Positions 62,125 through 64,000 of a stretch of DNA of 64,000 bases are shown in pieces. Positions within the stretch are counted from its first letter, which is position 1; every line of letters begins with the position of its first letter. A program made the position numbers and the translations under genes. The stretch is from contig JBBBDQ010000351.1 of NCBI GenBank assembly GCA_037127315.1, positions 587,501 to 651,500 of the forward strand. The letters are read 5' to 3'. Source of the DNA: Ascarosepion bandense. Taxonomy: Eukaryota; Mollusca; Cephalopoda; Sepiida; Sepiidae. The notes under the pieces are model-generated. The model made no database searches. It saw only the letters and a program-made list of their open reading frames with translations, and was not told where the DNA came from.

Positions 62125-62432
62125 AAAAGATTTGTTAGGATTTGTTTAAGGGAAGGGTCCCAAGTCCTACTCTGTATAGACCTCAGGCATTTTAATTATC
62201 CTGCAATGGGCCACCAACACCTGCTGTGGTAGACTGGTTGCCAGCCAAGGCTATAGAACCCAATCTATAGCCATATATATTATTTAACCCATAACTAGAG
62301 GGAAGGGACAGATTGATACATTTCCCAAGGGTATTAGCACATAAGTGAATGCAAGGAAATTCAACTGGAATTAAAATTTGGTTCCTTGATTTCTCTTTCC
62401 GAGCCAATATCCACTGCACCACAACGCACATC
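62125..62432 (-). mobile_element. tRNA-derived SINE, long-tail form
   Basis: Reverse strand: head complement (CCACTGCACCACAACGCACA), AACCCATAACTAGAGGGAAG, GTAGACTGGTTGCCAGCC, then a different 3' part with GGATTTGTTTAAGGGAAGGG and TCCCAAGTCCTAC. The latter is shared with the composite element at 50.1 kb and absent from the simple (ACTG)n-tailed copies. Confidence 0.8.
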
Positions 62433-62994
62433 TGTCAAGAAACACACTTGAAAATGGCTAGAGTATCAGCTAAAAGTGCTTGGAACAATAAAAATGATGA
62501 ACAATTTTGATATTCTTTAACTGCTAAAAAATGGAAAAAGCTAGAATGCTGGAAAACTCAATAAAAATTCGATTAAACCATCCTTGTTGGCCATATTCAA
62601 CGAAAGATGTTTAAAAGAATTTGAGTTTGAGTTTTGTTTAACGGCATATCAACACCTCTGTGGGTTATTTAATGCCAAAAAGGTGGGGCTTTAAGGTTCT
62701 TTTTTTAATGTTTAGTTATAGTGAAAAGGTTGATTTAATCAGATTTTAATGAAAAATTTATTTTTATTCTTTATATTAGAAAACGAAAGTGTCTTCTAGT
62801 TTTGTAATAAAAAATGTTTTACTGAGAATACCTTTTTTTCCTTCAAAAATGTGTTATGGTAATAATATTTTTTTCAAAAATGTGTTGTTGATAATATTTT
62901 TCCTTCAAAAATGTATATTTTTCTATAAAAGTATATTTTTCTATATATATTTCTAGAAAAGTCTATTTTTATACTTTCATAATGTATTGACCCT
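62433..62994. other. AT-rich spacer containing a SINE-tail-like segment
   Basis: 62630-62690 on the minus strand reads TTAAATAACCCACAGAGGTG then TTGATATGCCGTTAAACAAAAC. It is related both to the composite SINE tail and to the 110-bp satellite. ATGTGTT/TTTTTCAAAAATGTGTT repeats follow near 62850. No gene. Confidence 0.55.
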
Positions 62995-63190
62995 TGTTTG
63001 GGGGGGCTAACTATTTGCCCATAGCTGGGACCCTAACAGGTACTACCACTCCGGATCAGGGTGAACCAGAGAACAATTGCAATTAAGAGGTGGTTTCATG
63101 CTCCTCGCAACCTCCAAATCAGAGGCCTTGCTACCGGATGCAGTTTATTGTCACACCCAGGACCAGTTTAAAAGAAAGATTGCTGCCCAA
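62995..63190 (+). repeat. Dispersed repeat, copy 2
   Basis: Counterpart of 45644-45762 (CTATTTGCCCATAGCTGGGA, CAGGTACTACCACTCCGGAT) extended by GCTCCTCGCAACCTCCAAAT and CACACCCAGGACCAGTTTAA. It ends at (TA)n. Confidence 0.55.
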
Positions 63191-63193
63191 ATG

Positions 63194-63197
<4 letters not shown>

Positions 63198-63235
<38 letters not shown>
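63198..63235. repeat. (TA)n microsatellite
   Basis: Uninterrupted TA tract. Confidence 0.95.
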
Positions 63236-63236
<1 letters not shown>

Positions 63237-63384
63237 GGAAAAAAAATCTATGGCAAAAAGGAAAAAAAAATTGTGTGATGCATTTCATTCTTTAGATCTT
63301 CATTGGACTAAATTTTTTATGTTGATTTAACTATACATGCACATGAATGAGTGATACTGGGAATTTTAAATCTAAATTTTGTTT

Positions 63385-64000
63385 ATATATCTTCTTCTTC
63401 TATGTGTTATGTCCCTTTAGGATGTTGGCGATCATGGCCTTCTACATCTTCCTTTTCCCTTGTCACTCCTTATACTCCTTCTCCTGTTATCCCATTCAAT
63501 CCTGGCTTCACCATTCATCTGTTCAAGCGCATCAAGTATGCCATGTGTTTCTTTCTCTGGTCTTTTTTCCCTCCTCTATCCGTTCGATGAGCATCAGGTT
63601 CTTTAAGCCCTCCTTCCTCATTCAGTTAAGTGCCATACGTGAAACATGCTTGGCCGATCATGTCTCAAAAGAGACATGGCTTAATGGGCAGAAGATTTTC
63701 CCACAGTAGGTTGCCATTGCTTTCTGCGGTAGATTGGTTGCTAGCCAAGGCTATAGAACCCAATCTGTCCTATTATTTAACCCATAACTGGAAGGAAGAG
63801 ATGGATTAATACCTTTCCCAAGGGTATTTGCATGTAAGTGAATGCAATGAATTCAACTGGAATTTGAACTCGGCTCCCCGATTTCTCATTCCGAGCCGAT
63901 ATCCACTGCACCACAACGAACATCCCCTTCCTCATTACATGTCCCAAATCTTTATCTGTCTTTTCCTGATGTTAAGTATCCGTTTCCTATTTGTGTCCAT
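63385..64000 (-). mobile_element. RTE-like LINE 3' part (runs off window), split by a SINE
   Basis: Reverse RTE-type end from CTTCTTCTTCTATGTGTTAT through GATGTTGGCGATCATGGCC and GTTCTTTAAGCCCTCCTTCC. It resumes after the SINE at CCTTCCTCATTACATGTCCC and TGTCTTTTCCTGATGTTAAG. It continues beyond 64000. Confidence 0.8.
63623..63925 (-). mobile_element. tRNA-derived SINE in RTE, with target-site duplication
   Basis: Full-length reverse SINE (CAGTTAAGTGCCATACGTGA to CCACTGCACCACAACGAACA). CCTTCCTCATT lies at 63612-63622 and again at 63926-63936, an 11-bp target-site duplication. A well-preserved, probably young copy. Confidence 0.9.

Overview
This is an AT-rich metazoan window made almost entirely of repetitive DNA. 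It holds tRNA- and 5S-rRNA-derived SINEs, two LINE families (CR1/Jockey-like and RTE-like), two Penelope-like retroelements (PLEs) with hammerhead-ribozyme-like sequences around them, mariner and pogo-like transposase relics, MITEs, a Helitron-like tail, a long satellite and very long (TATC)n and (TA)n tracts. Taken together this suggests a lophotrochozoan, most likely a cephalopod mollusc such as an octopus. That is an inference from repeat style; no marker gene confirms it. There are no bacterial operons, and nearly all long open frames are by-products of repeats.

Layout. 1-8215: the end of a tandem satellite with a 110-bp unit. 8.2-18.3 kb: SINEs, LINE 3' ends, an old 5S+tRNA chimeric SINE (9566), a mariner relic split by a foldback element (12.06-13.3 kb) and a 32-bp minisatellite. 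18.34-18.91 kb: the only candidate cellular gene, a two-exon 62-residue reading frame with good splice sites. 19.9-32.3 kb: SINEs, a MITE, RTE and CR1 fragments, duplicated SINE segments, hammerhead-like terminal repeats and AT-rich filler. 33.38-33.52 kb: a perfect 135-bp palindrome carrying a hammerhead-like core in each arm. 34.7-37.0 kb: nested RTE, CR1 and MITE. 37.5-41.7 kb: hammerhead-bearing retroposons and a nearly complete PLE (RT plus GIY-YIG endonuclease) between 78-bp direct repeats. 41.9-45.05 kb: a MITE, a pogo-like transposase tail and a 2-kb (TATC)n array. 46-51 kb: SINEs, CR1 and a composite retroposon with three tandem 5S modules fused to a tRNA-derived SINE, flanked by an 11-bp target-site duplication. 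51.6-53.9 kb: a second, decayed PLE of another lineage on the minus strand, followed by a tRNA-headed retroposon with a hammerhead core. 54-64 kb: MITE, Helitron-like sequence, inverted PLE terminal repeats, more hammerhead candidates, a duplicated block with an RTE insertion, and SINEs.

How the parts relate. The SINEs carry Pol III promoter boxes but no proteins and depend on LINE enzymes. The PLEs encode their own RT and endonuclease. The recurring hammerhead-like cores sit in PLE terminal repeats or in short retroposons beside (TA)n tracts, as expected if the ribozymes process PLE-type transcripts. The 110-bp satellite shares a segment with the SINE 3' tail, so the satellite and SINE histories are linked.
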